Assembly: GCA_963848375.1 (NCBI GenBank)
Contig: CAWKDK010000016.1
Location: forward strand, 124,001 to 188,000
Direction of reading: 5' to 3'
Origin: JAJPJE01 sp963848375
GTDB taxonomy: Bacteria > Acidobacteriota > Terriglobia > Terriglobales > Acidobacteriaceae
Length of the DNA: 64,000 bases
Positions 52,309 to 61,652 of the stretch are shown in pieces. The position numbers were made by a program, and so were the translations under genes. How positions within the stretch are numbered: position 1 is the first letter of the stretch; the number at the start of each line of letters is the position of its first letter. Below the pieces are notes generated by a model. The model saw nothing but the letters and a program-made list of their open reading frames with translations. It was not told the origin of the DNA and did no database searches.

Positions 52309-53652
52309 TCAGGCGAATTCCTTGACTCTGGGCGCGATAAACCTGGCGCGCTGGAGAGGCATTGGTTGGAAAGCAGGCTGATCATTCTGCGGAATGGCTA
52401 CCCACCCTAAGCACATTAAAAACATTGTGGATTGTGGGATCGACAGTAGCATTCCTACTCCTAGGAATCCGCTCGCAAAACAGCAGACGCATGCAACCCA
52501 GGCAATCCGGCGTCCGACCGCCCATGGTTCGCGGGCTCCGATGTGATTGCGTCGGGTGATGAACCACAACAGAAAAGCGATCCATAGTGCCAGGCCGATG
52601 ATTCCGGTCTCCAGCAGGGCACGCCCGTATTCACTTTCGATCAGCAGCGGCGCATGCAGACGCCCCTGCAGGAATGCGGGAATACTGGTGCCGCCACCGC
52701 CTAACCCGTTGCCAAATGGAAACTGCTGCAGCGCGTCGAGAAAACTCGAATTGACGCTGCCCTGTACCCGTCGTTCGACATAATGCGTGTCGCGCAATGT
52801 GGCGAAGCGCTGTAATCGATCCTGCTGCGCAACCAGCACTCCGACGGCAATCAAGCCCAGCGTAAATACAAGCTTCAGTCCAGGGCGAACCCGTGCCGAC
52901 AGAATGAAGACACCCAGTACCACGGTCATCACAATGAAGTGACTGCGCACTGCGCTGAAAAACACGCCGAGCACTGCGGAAATAATTCCCGCCATGAGCA
53001 GGAACTGGTCCGACCGCCGGCGACGATGTTGAACCCACGCGCCCAACAGCAGGGGCAGCGTCATTACCATGGTGCCCGCATAGGCGTGCGCATTGGGGAA
53101 GCTCGAAGGAATGCGATAGGCGCCGAGTGCTCCGACGTCATTGCTGCTGTAGATCAGATCAGTGAGAACGTTCCTCGGGAAAAAACGCTCAATGCCGAGT
53201 GTGTATTCCGCAATCGCCAAAATGAAGACGGGGATATTTAGGGCCGCAACTCCCAGCGCGAGCGGATACAACTTTTCGCGCGTAAGTCGCGCGCCCAGCA
53301 GGATCATGGGAAGGAAGAAGATGTTGCCGCGCAGCCCGACCACCTGGATCAACGGATCCTGCAGCGGAACAAAGAATAGAATCAGCGGCCACAATGTGAG
53401 CAGCAAGACCCAGTGTTTCAGGCGTTGTCCATCGGGCGAAAGGAACTGCTGTTTCATGCCGCTGAGTTGTGCCGCGTATAGGCCAACGACAGCGGAGTCA
53501 AAGAGAAAGTAAATTGCTGTCGATTGCAGGTTGGCGCGCAGAATCCCGTAAGCGTAGCCGATTGCGAAAAGGCTCAGCAGTCCCGCGACCAGTGATCTGC
53601 GTCCCAGGTAGTAGGTGACAAAAGCAGCGACGATGCAGAGCGCGAGCGACAT
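52309..53652 (-). CDS. O-antigen polymerase/ligase-like membrane protein (Wzy/WaaL type)
   Basis: 447 aa with about 11 transmembrane helices. A large loop before the last helices contains GNGLGGGGTSIPAFLQG and ESEYGRALLETGIIG, the layout of the Wzy_C region where catalytic Arg and His residues sit. Such proteins join glycan repeat units or attach them to an acceptor on the periplasmic face. It starts 6 bp after the end of the upstream glycosyltransferase. A polymerase next to an ABC exporter is unusual, so a ligase role is the alternative. Confidence 0.8.
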   Translation of the reverse strand: MSLALCIVAAFVTYYLGRRSLVAGLLSLFAIGYAYGILRANLQSTAIYFLFDSAVVGLYAAQLSGMKQQFLSPDGQRLKHWVLLLTLWPLILFFVPLQDPLIQVVGLRGNIFFLPMILLGARLTREKLYPLALGVAALNIPVFILAIAEYTLGIERFFPRNVLTDLIYSSNDVGALGAYRIPSSFPNAHAYAGTMVMTLPLLLGAWVQHRRRRSDQFLLMAGIISAVLGVFFSAVRSHFIVMTVVLGVFILSARVRPGLKLVFTLGLIAVGVLVAQQDRLQRFATLRDTHYVERRVQGSVNSSFLDALQQFPFGNGLGGGGTSIPAFLQGRLHAPLLIESEYGRALLETGIIGLALWIAFLLWFITRRNHIGAREPWAVGRRIAWVACVCCFASGFLGVGMLLSIPQSTMFLMCLGWVAIPQNDQPAFQPMPLQRARFIAPRVKEFA

Positions 53653-53658
53653 CAGATC

Positions 53659-54962
53659 CTAGATTCCCGAGGCCAGTGCCTTCTCCTCGAGAGGGAGAGC
53701 GGGCTCAATCGCGGCTGGCCGGACTTCAGAAGACAGAGACTGCAATACGCGATCCAGGTTCTCCCCGAGCTGTTCTCTTCCGAAGTGCTGAACCACAGTT
53801 TTCCGCGCGGATTCACCCATGCTTTTGCGAAGCGAAGGATTCCGAACAAGCGTCGAGATTGCCTTCGCAAGGTCGTCCGCTTCTCCTGGCCAAAACTTTA
53901 CACGTCCCTGGTCCCGCCGAAACGATTTCTGCGGATCCGCCCATGCCGCTTGTGACCACTGGTTTGCCGCAGGCCATCGCTTCGATTACGGCGCGGCCAA
54001 ACGGCTCCGGCCGAGTGCTGGCATGAATAACGATGTCCACCGAGCGCAGTGCAGAGGCAATGTCCGGAAGGAAGCCCGTGAACCCCATACGATCGCTGAT
54101 GCCGAGCTTCTGTGCCTCTTCGCGTAGATCGGCGAGTGAGTTCTCGCTCCCGCCCGTACGGTAGATTGGTCCTCCAATCAGATAGCCACGAACCGGCAGG
54201 CCACGCAGACGCGAAATCGCTTCCAGGTAAGTTCTGTGTCCTTTCCACCACGCCATTGTCGCGACCAGGGCGACGCGGACACTTCCGAAGGCAGCAGGAT
54301 CCAATCCGCTCAAGCGGTCGAGATCAAGACGCTCGCCTCGGGGCGAAAAATGATTCAGATCCACTGCGTTGTAAACCACGTCTACAGGCTGCACCGAATT
54401 TGGGCCAAGCACTAAGCGGACATCTTCGGCAACGCTTTTCGAGTTTGCGATCAGCCGGTTAGCGCGTCGCGCGTACCTGCGGTACAACCTGGAGACAATC
54501 GGACGCGATGAAACGTAATCGTGCGTGTGCCATACCAATTGGCTGGAACGCGATCTTCACCATCGCGGAGAAAATCTGCGCCTTGAAGCCATTGGCGTAG
54601 ATCACTTCGGGAGCGAAAGACCGCAGTGTGCGACCGAGGCTACTCCGGTAACTCACGAACGCTGGCACAGCTGAGATCAAATTCATCGCCAGCGCTAACG
54701 AATTGGCAGACTGGGTGCTGCGTCGAAACTGCGAATCGCCTAGGCGAGCGATCGATGCAGGATAGGGAACGATTTCTACTTGAATGTCGAGTTCACGCGC
54801 GCGCAAGGCGAGAGAGCCATCGCTGGGCACGATCAAAGCCGCTCGCCACTCCGGATGGCGCTTCTTCAGCACTTCGATGGTGTCGAGCAGACAAACCTCG
54901 GCTCCGCCCAGTTCGCCCAACGTGCTCACAAAGCAGATGCGCGCATTTTTCCGAAGTGCCAT
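53659..54962 (-). pseudogene. Glycosyltransferase family 4, two frameshifts
   Basis: About 433 aa after repair. N-terminus KNARICFVSTLGELGGAEVC; middle VWHTHDYVSSRPIVSRLYRR and VALVATMAWWKGHRTYLEAI; EX7E EPFGRAVIE followed by AMACGKPVVTSGMGG; a restored end ...ALPLEEKALASGI. Breaks are near 54535 (CAGCCA-A-TTGGTA) and 53898 (AAAGTT-T-TGGCCA). It is the first gene of the minus-strand operon, divergent from the wzc-like gene by 186 bp, which should contain both promoters. As written the first ~140 residues are correct and the donor domain is out of frame. Confidence 0.85.
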
Positions 54963-55148
54963 CAAGAGCGTGGATTTCCGAGTCGAGTATAGGTGCGATG
55001 CGAGTGATTCGTAGCGCGCAGATGGGTTACTAGTCCGCTTCCTCCATGTAAAACGGGTTCCGTCGAATGCTAGAATCCAGCCGCTCCCCAGTGTTGAAAA
55101 TCTGGGACAGTCGTGTTTTGTCCGGCTAGGGCGCGATGGTGTGGGTGG

Positions 55149-57467
55149 ATGAAAACGCATAACAGTCTGAGTCCGCCGTTTCGGGCCGACGTATCGTCGT
55201 ACACGGAACCTCCCGGGCAGTGGCCCGCGTATCCGCAGATCGCCTACGGGAATTTTCCGAAGCAGGACGACAAGGGACTGTTGCAGTATGTTCCGATTCT
55301 GCGCAAGCATCGCTGGACCATCCTCGCGACCGTCGCGCTTACCGTAATTGTTGCCATCATCGTTTCTTTGCGCACCCGGCCTGAGTTTGACGCGCTGGGC
55401 AGGATCGCAATCAATCGCGAAAACGCGGATGCACTTGGATTCAAGAACGGCGTCGAAGCAGTAACCGACGACGATATCGATTACCAGCTGACGCTTGATA
55501 CGCAGACCAGAATCCTGGAGAGCGATGCGATCACGCTCGCGACGGCGAAGGCGCTCGAGTTAGATAAGGATCCCGCCTTCATGTCGGCGAAGGAAAAACC
55601 GGCAGAAGTACTAGCCGCACCAACTGCGGACCCGCGTCAGGAAGCCGCGCTGATTGGCTTCATTCACGGTGGATTGCAGATCACTCAGGTTCCCAAGACG
55701 CGCATCCTCGAAATCCGGTTCACGAATTCCGATCCGCAATTAGCGGCACGCGTCGTCAACACGCTGGTAAACGTTTATATCGAGCAGAACTTTAAGACGC
55801 GCTTCGAATCGGCGATGCAGACTTCCGATTGGCTCTCGAAGCAGCTTTCGGATTTGCAATTAAAGGTCGAGGCTTCGCAGGAGAAGCTGGTTCGATACCA
55901 GCGCGAGCATGGGATTCTCGGCATCGACGAAAAGCAGAACATCGTCACCCAGAAGCTCGATGAGCTCAATCGCGAACTCACTGAAGCGGAAGCAGATCGC
56001 ATACAGAAGGAAGCCCGCTACCGCCTGATTGCGAACGGCAATGCGGAGATGCTCTCAAACCTGGATTCAACCAGCCTGCTTTCGAAGCTGCATGCGCAGG
56101 AAGTGGATCTGAAGACGCAGATTGCGCAGGCAGAAGTTCATCTCGGGTCGGCGCATCCGCATATTCTCGAACTGAATAATCAGCTCAAGCAGGTGCAGAA
56201 GGCGTCACAGGTAGAAGTCGACAAACTTGCCGGACGAATCAAGGGCGAATATCTTACGGCTGCTCAGCGCGAAAGCATGTTGCGGGCTGCCATGGATCAG
56301 CAAAAACAGCAGGCGAACACGCTCAACGAAAGTGCAATTGAATACACGTTGCTGCGTCGCGATGTGGATTCCAACCGGCAGCTTTATGAAGGTTTGCTGC
56401 AGCGGCTGAAAGAAGCCAGCGTTTCCGCGGGACTGCGTTCGAGCAATATCCGTATTGTGGATCCGGCGCGCGTGCCCTTACGTCCGGCGCGTCCCGATCG
56501 GCGCCGCAACGTGATGCTGGCACTCGCCATGGGATTGGTCGGCGGAGTCGTGTTCGCGTTTGTCCTGGAGTCGCTGGACAATACCGTGCGTACGCCTGAG
56601 CAGGCTCAATTGCTGTGCGGCATACCGTCGCTCGGCATCATTCCAGGGAGCAATCCGGAATCCGCGATCCGGCGCCTGGCGCCAATGGCGCGAACCGCCT
56701 TGCCATCGCGCGAACACATCCCGAACGGTAAAGATGAAGATCGCGGCGAGGTAGAACTCGCGTCCCACAAGAGGCCTCGCTCAGACATGGCGGAGTCGTA
56801 TCGCGCATTGCGGACGTCGATCCTGCTGTCTTCGAGCGGCGCGCCGCCGAAAGTAATTCTCATAACCAGCGCTCTTCCCCAGGAAGGTAAGACGACGACC
56901 AGCATTAACACGGCCATCGTGCTCTCGCAGAACGGATCACGAGTACTGCTCGTCGATGCCGACATGCGGCGGCCGAGTGTGCATCGCGTCTTCGGAATCA
57001 ACAGCAGAGTAGGTTTGAGCACGCTTCTTGCCGGAAGCAGCAGCTTCGAAGATTCGACGCTGACGTCTTCTGACGTACCGAATTTGACGGTACTGCCGGC
57101 TGGCCCGCCTCCGCCACAGCCCGCAGAGTTGCTGCATTCGGAGACGATGAAACGATTGCTGGCGCAATGGCGAGATCAATACGATCACATCGTGATTGAC
57201 AGCCCGCCAGCCTTATCGGTGACGGACGCCGTTTTGCTTTCCGTACAGGCCGATAGTGTTGTGCTCGTGATTCGCGCTGCTTCCACGCGCAAGGCGGCAC
57301 TACAACGCGCATGCGATCTGCTGGGTCAGGTGAACGCTCAGGTGATGGGCTTCGTGATGAACGGAGTGGATGTTAACGCGGCTGATTTCGATAACTGCTA
57401 TTACTACGGCTCCAAGTACGGTGGCTACGGCCGCTATAGCGAGGAAGATCGTCCCCGCCGGGCTTGA
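55149..57467 (+). CDS. Wzc/GumC-type polysaccharide copolymerase with BY-kinase domain
   Basis: 772 aa. A cytoplasmic N-terminus (1-55) is followed by a membrane helix (56-75), a Wzz chain-length domain with long coiled coils (~175-445), a GNVR-like region, and a second membrane helix (~454-475). The tyrosine autokinase has Walker A PQEGKTTTS (~577), Walker A' LLVDADMRRP (~600) and Walker B IVIDSPPALS (~681). The tail is Tyr-rich (YYYGSKYGGYGRYSEE), the site of cyclic phosphorylation in BY-kinases. It sets chain length and works with Wza. The ATG at 55149 follows GGGTGG. It begins the plus-strand operon. Confidence 0.95.
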   Translation: MKTHNSLSPPFRADVSSYTEPPGQWPAYPQIAYGNFPKQDDKGLLQYVPILRKHRWTILATVALTVIVAIIVSLRTRPEFDALGRIAINRENADALGFKNGVEAVTDDDIDYQLTLDTQTRILESDAITLATAKALELDKDPAFMSAKEKPAEVLAAPTADPRQEAALIGFIHGGLQITQVPKTRILEIRFTNSDPQLAARVVNTLVNVYIEQNFKTRFESAMQTSDWLSKQLSDLQLKVEASQEKLVRYQREHGILGIDEKQNIVTQKLDELNRELTEAEADRIQKEARYRLIANGNAEMLSNLDSTSLLSKLHAQEVDLKTQIAQAEVHLGSAHPHILELNNQLKQVQKASQVEVDKLAGRIKGEYLTAAQRESMLRAAMDQQKQQANTLNESAIEYTLLRRDVDSNRQLYEGLLQRLKEASVSAGLRSSNIRIVDPARVPLRPARPDRRRNVMLALAMGLVGGVVFAFVLESLDNTVRTPEQAQLLCGIPSLGIIPGSNPESAIRRLAPMARTALPSREHIPNGKDEDRGEVELASHKRPRSDMAESYRALRTSILLSSSGAPPKVILITSALPQEGKTTTSINTAIVLSQNGSRVLLVDADMRRPSVHRVFGINSRVGLSTLLAGSSSFEDSTLTSSDVPNLTVLPAGPPPPQPAELLHSETMKRLLAQWRDQYDHIVIDSPPALSVTDAVLLSVQADSVVLVIRAASTRKAALQRACDLLGQVNAQVMGFVMNGVDVNAADFDNCYYYGSKYGGYGRYSEEDRPRRA

Positions 57468-57505
57468 TTGTTTGCGCAACGGCTCGCGCGCGGGTATTTG
57501 CGAAG

Positions 57506-58750
57506 ATGCGCCTGAAGCTCAATTCCGCGTTTCGCAAAAGCGCAGTTGCCACGGCTGCCGTGATAGTAGGAACGTGCACCATCGTTTTTGCCACCCGAAC
57601 TGTTGTGGCCTGGTCAGCCGCGCAAAACGGTGACTGGCCACGCGCGGCAAAGCTCGAGCCCGGGAATGCCAACTGGCCCTGCAACCTTGGCGCTTCTTAC
57701 ACGATTCTGCAGAACAATCCACGCGCTGCAATTCCTTTTCTTGAAACCGGAGTACGACTGAATCCGCACGACGCCGTTTGCTGGACGGCCCTCGGAGATT
57801 CGTATGCCCAGGCCGCAGATCTCACAAACGAGCGGCGCACTCTAGAGGCCGCGCTTCGCGCCGATCCGAATGATGCTCACATTGCATTGCACACAGCGAC
57901 GATCTATGTGAACAGCAACGAGGTCGAGCGCGCTCTGCCGCTTTATCGATTGGCAATTCAGAAGCGTCCCGACTGGGCGGCGCAGCTACTTCCTAACATC
58001 TGGTTTCACGATCCGCATGCCGAAGAAGTGATGGCGAAGGCTTTGCCGCCATCCACACCGCCGCGCCTGGCTCTCCTGAAGTTGCTGGTCGCGAAGAATG
58101 AGTCGGCGCAGGCGGCTCTAGTCTGGCAGAAGATCATTCAAAGTAAGGAGCCCGTCGAGTCGAAAGATGCTCTCTTCTTTATCGATTCGCAGTTGGCCCA
58201 AAACAACGTTGAAGCCGCTGGTCAAGCATGGCAGCAACTGGCGGCGCGCGACGCAGATTTGGCTCAGCGAAGTGCGAGAGGAAATCTGATCTCCAACGCA
58301 GGTTTCGAGCGCAGCATTCTGAATGGCGGCTTCGACTGGATCTATAAACCTGTCGAGGGAATCGATGTCTCGGTAGACACTGCCGAATTTCATTCTGGTA
58401 GTCGTTCTCTCGCCGTTAGTTTCGATACTGACAATCTGGGTGTTACCGGCCTGAAGCAATTTGTTCCCGTCGAGCCTGGTTCTCACTACTCATTTACGGC
58501 ATGGATTCGCGCCGACAGCATTGAGACTGCAAGCGGTCCACGATTCGCGTTTTCTGATACTAGAACTCATCAGATCGTATTCAACAGCGAAGATGCACTG
58601 GGCTCGTTTCCCTGGAGATCGGTAAGTGGTGAATTCAATACCGGGCCAGGCACGAATCTTCTGGAATTGAGTATCGTCAGAAATCCGGCGAATGGAAGAA
58701 TCCAAGGAAAGATCTGGATCGACGATCTGGAATTGGTACGCAATCCATGA
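57506..58750 (+). CDS. TPR protein with C-terminal carbohydrate-binding-like domain
   Basis: 414 aa. An N-terminal membrane anchor (AVATAAVIVGTCTIVFATRT) puts the rest in the periplasm. TPRs cover ~40-270 (WPCNLGASYTILQNNPRAAI; AVCWTALGDSYAQAADLTNE). The C-terminal ~160 residues form a jelly-roll like CBM4/9 (LISNAGFERSILNGGFDW; EFHSGSRSLAVSFD; GSHYSFTAWIRADS; IQGKIWIDDLELV). TPR proteins in EPS loci such as AlgK and PelB scaffold the export machine; here a glycan-binding end is fused. The ATG at 57506 was chosen; a TTG at 57464 overlapping the previous stop would also fit. It overlaps the next gene as ATGA. Confidence 0.75.
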   Translation: MRLKLNSAFRKSAVATAAVIVGTCTIVFATRTVVAWSAAQNGDWPRAAKLEPGNANWPCNLGASYTILQNNPRAAIPFLETGVRLNPHDAVCWTALGDSYAQAADLTNERRTLEAALRADPNDAHIALHTATIYVNSNEVERALPLYRLAIQKRPDWAAQLLPNIWFHDPHAEEVMAKALPPSTPPRLALLKLLVAKNESAQAALVWQKIIQSKEPVESKDALFFIDSQLAQNNVEAAGQAWQQLAARDADLAQRSARGNLISNAGFERSILNGGFDWIYKPVEGIDVSVDTAEFHSGSRSLAVSFDTDNLGVTGLKQFVPVEPGSHYSFTAWIRADSIETASGPRFAFSDTRTHQIVFNSEDALGSFPWRSVSGEFNTGPGTNLLELSIVRNPANGRIQGKIWIDDLELVRNP

Positions 58751-60075
58751 CGTCCACGCATGCGCAGCCCACGCCAGTTCTGATTGAAATGCAATCACCC
58801 GAAGAGCGCGCAAGCCGGAGGCAACTGGCACGTCTGAAATTCCTGGATACGGCTCTCGAAATCGGCTTGCTGGCGCTGGTGGTGATCGCGGTCCTATCTT
58901 TTGGTGCCGTACGGCCATGGGGAATCTTCGGTCTTCGCGTCGGAGCTGTGCTTCTCTTTTTGCTATGGGCAGCCCGGCAAATCATCTCCGGGGAACTTGA
59001 GATCCCGCCTGCCTTTCTGCCACTCGTGATTTTCGGAGCATGGATCGCAGCGCAGTGGACATTCGGAATTACAGTCTATCGTTACCAGACAGAACAGGAC
59101 TGGCTCACCTACCTGGCCTACCTTTTCATGATGTTCGCAGCCTCTACGGTTGCCGCAAGCCCCGAACGGCTTCGCCGCCTCTTGACCGCACTTGCAGTTT
59201 TCGGCGCATTGCTAGCAATTTTTGCCATGATCCAGGACGTCAGCGGGACCAAGGCAATCTACTGGATGTTCCAACCTTCTGACGTTGCAGCGCAGATCTA
59301 CGGGCCGTTCGTGAATCGAAATCACTACGCGGGGCTGATGGAACTGCTGGCTCCGCTTCCATTCCTGCTCTGCCTGTCGCAGCGACCCGAACGACGTCTT
59401 CCTCTTCTCGGCGCCGGCGTGCTGATGGTGCTCAGTGTTTTTCTCTCCCGCTCACGCGGTGGCATGGTCGCTTTAGGAGCGGAACTGGTGTTCATCGCGG
59501 TGTTTCTCAGCCGCATCCGCCATCGCGCCAAATCGTTTGCCGCGATTGGGGTAATCGCAGCAGTTCTCGCCGTGCTGATCGTATGGGTGGGGTCCGACCC
59601 GGTGGTGCATCGACTGACCGACATGAAAGATGCCAACCGCGTGTCTATTTTCAAGGACACGCTGCACATGTGGTCGTCGCGGCCTGTGCTTGGATATGGT
59701 TCAGGCACATTCGATCTCGTCTATCCCACGTTCCAGAGCTTTGTGGTGGATTCCGTCATCAATCATGCGCATAACGATTACCTGGAGCTGCTGAGCGAGA
59801 CCGGACTCATTGGAGCCGGACTGATCGCATGGTTCCTCGTGCTCGTATATCGTAAAGCGAGTAAGCAGCTGCGGCCGGGAGCGAAGACTTCCGATTCAGT
59901 GCTCATCGCCGTGTTGGCGGGAATCACCGGACTGCTCGTGCACAGCCTCGTTGATTTCAACTTCCACATTCCTGCGAACGCCGCGCTCTTCCTGGTGATG
60001 GCCGCAATTGCGGTGACTGCATCTGCCGCGAAAATCGCACCGGAAGGGCTGTCTCGCAACTCGGGGCGCTCCTGA
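58747..60075 (+). CDS. O-antigen ligase/polymerase-like membrane protein (second copy)
   Basis: 442 aa with ~11 transmembrane helices and the Wzy_C motif in the large periplasmic loop: PVLGYGSGTFDLVYPTF and NHAHNDYLELLSETGLIG, where the H.HN.YLE pattern is the hallmark of O-antigen ligases and Wzy polymerases. It overlaps the TPR gene by 4 bp (ATGA) and abuts the nucleotidyltransferase gene, so the three are coupled. It differs from the Wzy-like protein at 52309, which lacks the clear HxHN motif. One may polymerise and the other ligate. Confidence 0.88.
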   Translation: MTSTHAQPTPVLIEMQSPEERASRRQLARLKFLDTALEIGLLALVVIAVLSFGAVRPWGIFGLRVGAVLLFLLWAARQIISGELEIPPAFLPLVIFGAWIAAQWTFGITVYRYQTEQDWLTYLAYLFMMFAASTVAASPERLRRLLTALAVFGALLAIFAMIQDVSGTKAIYWMFQPSDVAAQIYGPFVNRNHYAGLMELLAPLPFLLCLSQRPERRLPLLGAGVLMVLSVFLSRSRGGMVALGAELVFIAVFLSRIRHRAKSFAAIGVIAAVLAVLIVWVGSDPVVHRLTDMKDANRVSIFKDTLHMWSSRPVLGYGSGTFDLVYPTFQSFVVDSVINHAHNDYLELLSETGLIGAGLIAWFLVLVYRKASKQLRPGAKTSDSVLIAVLAGITGLLVHSLVDFNFHIPANAALFLVMAAIAVTASAAKIAPEGLSRNSGRS

Positions 60076-61260
60076 ATGACGACTACGGCGCTTCCACGAC
60101 CTCCTGCCCGCTTGCTCCCGCCGCGAGAGAACGGCTTGCGTCGCGAGTTTCGTCTGCTGGCCGAAGTTGCTTACGATGAAAAAGCAAATATCACTGACCT
60201 GCTTTCCGATCCCGCGTTGGACTGGGACTACTTGCTCGAGGCCGCGAAATTTCATGGCCTGATTCCGGTGTTGGCGCCGAAATTGTTGCGACAGCTCACC
60301 AGTGTGCCGGAACGAGTTCGCTTCGAACTCCAGCAGGCGAGTCGGCGCGCGCTCGAAGGAACGTTGGCTCTCTCCGGTGAACTGGTGCGAGTTCTGCGGA
60401 ATCTGAATGCCGCGCACGTGGAATGCATTCCGTTCAAGGGACCAGCGCTGGCCGCGGAGTTGTGGGGAAACTTCACGCTGCGCCAGTCGATGGACATCGA
60501 TCTGCTGGTTCGGCCCGCGCAGGTCGGGCAGGCGGTTGAAGTTTTACGGAGTTGCGGTTACACGCCCGAGTCTGATTGGAAGAGCTTGCTTCCGCGAGCA
60601 GTGGAATTGCAGCTGAAAAAGACTGGGATGCCTCCGCTGGAGCTGCAGTGGGGAATCGCGCCCAAGTGTTTTTCGGTCGATCTGGAAATAGACGCGTGCT
60701 GGCAGCGCGCACCGCATGCTGAATTCGGCGGGCAGCCCACCCTGGCATTCGCGCAAGAAGATCTGATGCTCATCCTCTGTATTCATGGCTGGAAGCACTC
60801 GTGGAACCGCCTGCTATGGATCGCGGATGTCGCACGTCTAATGCGCAAGTCAACCGCGCTGGACTGGACCGCGCTGACTACCCGAGCGAAGGCATCCGGC
60901 ACAGAAGGCATTTTGCTTCTGGGCGCGCTCCTGGCACAGAAGCTGTTTGGCGTGACGCTGTCCAACGAGATCGCGGATCGCGCGCTAAGTGCGCCGCAGA
61001 TCACCAGTCTTGCCGACGAGTCGATCGGCTATATGCAGGATCTCACTCAACCCACGTATACCGGATGGCACCGCTACATGCTCGTCGCGCGCGAGCGCCG
61101 AATTGACCGCATCCGGCACGTTTCCCGCTTTCTACTGACCCCCGGCGTAGGCGATTGGGATGCCGTCCAACTGCCGAAATTTGTCACTCCTCTTTATAGG
61201 CTCGTGCGTCTGGTTCGGGTTGGGCAGGTTGCCGCGCAATACGCCTTCCGCCGCGCATAG
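60076..61260 (+). CDS. PF14907-type nucleotidyltransferase-fold protein
   Basis: 394 aa. The central FKGPALAAELWGNFTLRQSM...DIDLLV (Lys121, Asp140, Asp142) is the signature of the uncharacterised nucleotidyltransferase family often found in EPS and PEP-CTERM/exosortase loci. ILCIHGWKHSWNRLLWIADV (~230) is also typical. The fold resembles polymerase-beta-type enzymes, so nucleotide transfer to a sugar, lipid or protein is possible but unproven. It starts at the base after the ligase stop and ends the plus-strand operon. Confidence 0.82.
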   Translation: MTTTALPRPPARLLPPRENGLRREFRLLAEVAYDEKANITDLLSDPALDWDYLLEAAKFHGLIPVLAPKLLRQLTSVPERVRFELQQASRRALEGTLALSGELVRVLRNLNAAHVECIPFKGPALAAELWGNFTLRQSMDIDLLVRPAQVGQAVEVLRSCGYTPESDWKSLLPRAVELQLKKTGMPPLELQWGIAPKCFSVDLEIDACWQRAPHAEFGGQPTLAFAQEDLMLILCIHGWKHSWNRLLWIADVARLMRKSTALDWTALTTRAKASGTEGILLLGALLAQKLFGVTLSNEIADRALSAPQITSLADESIGYMQDLTQPTYTGWHRYMLVARERRIDRIRHVSRFLLTPGVGDWDAVQLPKFVTPLYRLVRLVRVGQVAAQYAFRRA

Positions 61261-61652
61261 ACCTATTTCCGGGACCGAACAATCCCAGAATGTGCATCAA
61301 CTTGCACACTCACCCCACAGCCCGATTCGGGAGGCGAGGTAAATCACTGAAAATCCGTGGAATTCGGTTTTGTGAGAAGCGGGAGCTTTGGCTCACGGCG
61401 TGCATAAGTCATAGGCAACATACGCACGCGAGTGCGAGACGGTAAACGCCGTCGTTGCGACTCACAATGCCGCAGGTGATTTTGGATTTGAGCTGAAAAC
61501 GCTCCTCTGGAAAATCCAGCCTCCGCCTGCCAGGCAAACCGGTCAAACAGGACCGGAAACGTGGTAGGTTGACCAGCCGCCAAAAGAACGGAAGATGGTC
61601 AAATAAGGAACTCGCCACCTAACCGGGTGGCGATTTTCTTTTTGGGGCACAC
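61261..61652 (+). other. Intergenic stretch with serial hairpins, candidate structured RNA or 3' UTR
   Basis: 392 bp without a convincing gene; two minus-strand frames lack ribosome-binding sites and known domains. The plus strand can form several local stems in a row: 61430-61463 (GAGTGCGAGACGG ... CCGTCGTTGCGACTC), 61507-61519 (CTGGA/TCCAG), 61525-61535 (GCCT/AGGC) and 61539-61555 (CCGGTC/GGACCGG). It ends in a strong terminator. This could be an independent small RNA or the tail of the EPS operon transcript. It does not match tmRNA or RNase P motifs. Confidence 0.35.
61612..61643 (+). terminator. Strong intrinsic terminator, plus strand
   Basis: CGCCACC (61613-61619), loop TAACCG, GGTGGCG (61626-61632), then ATTTTCTTTTT. 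The T run is only on the plus strand, so it ends transcription from the EPS operon or from the structured region before it. Confidence 0.85.

Noticed and set aside
61344..61583. 79-codon minus-strand frame in the intergenic region before the thiolase
   Set aside because: No ribosome-binding site, no recognisable domain, and the plus strand shows hairpins and a terminator instead.
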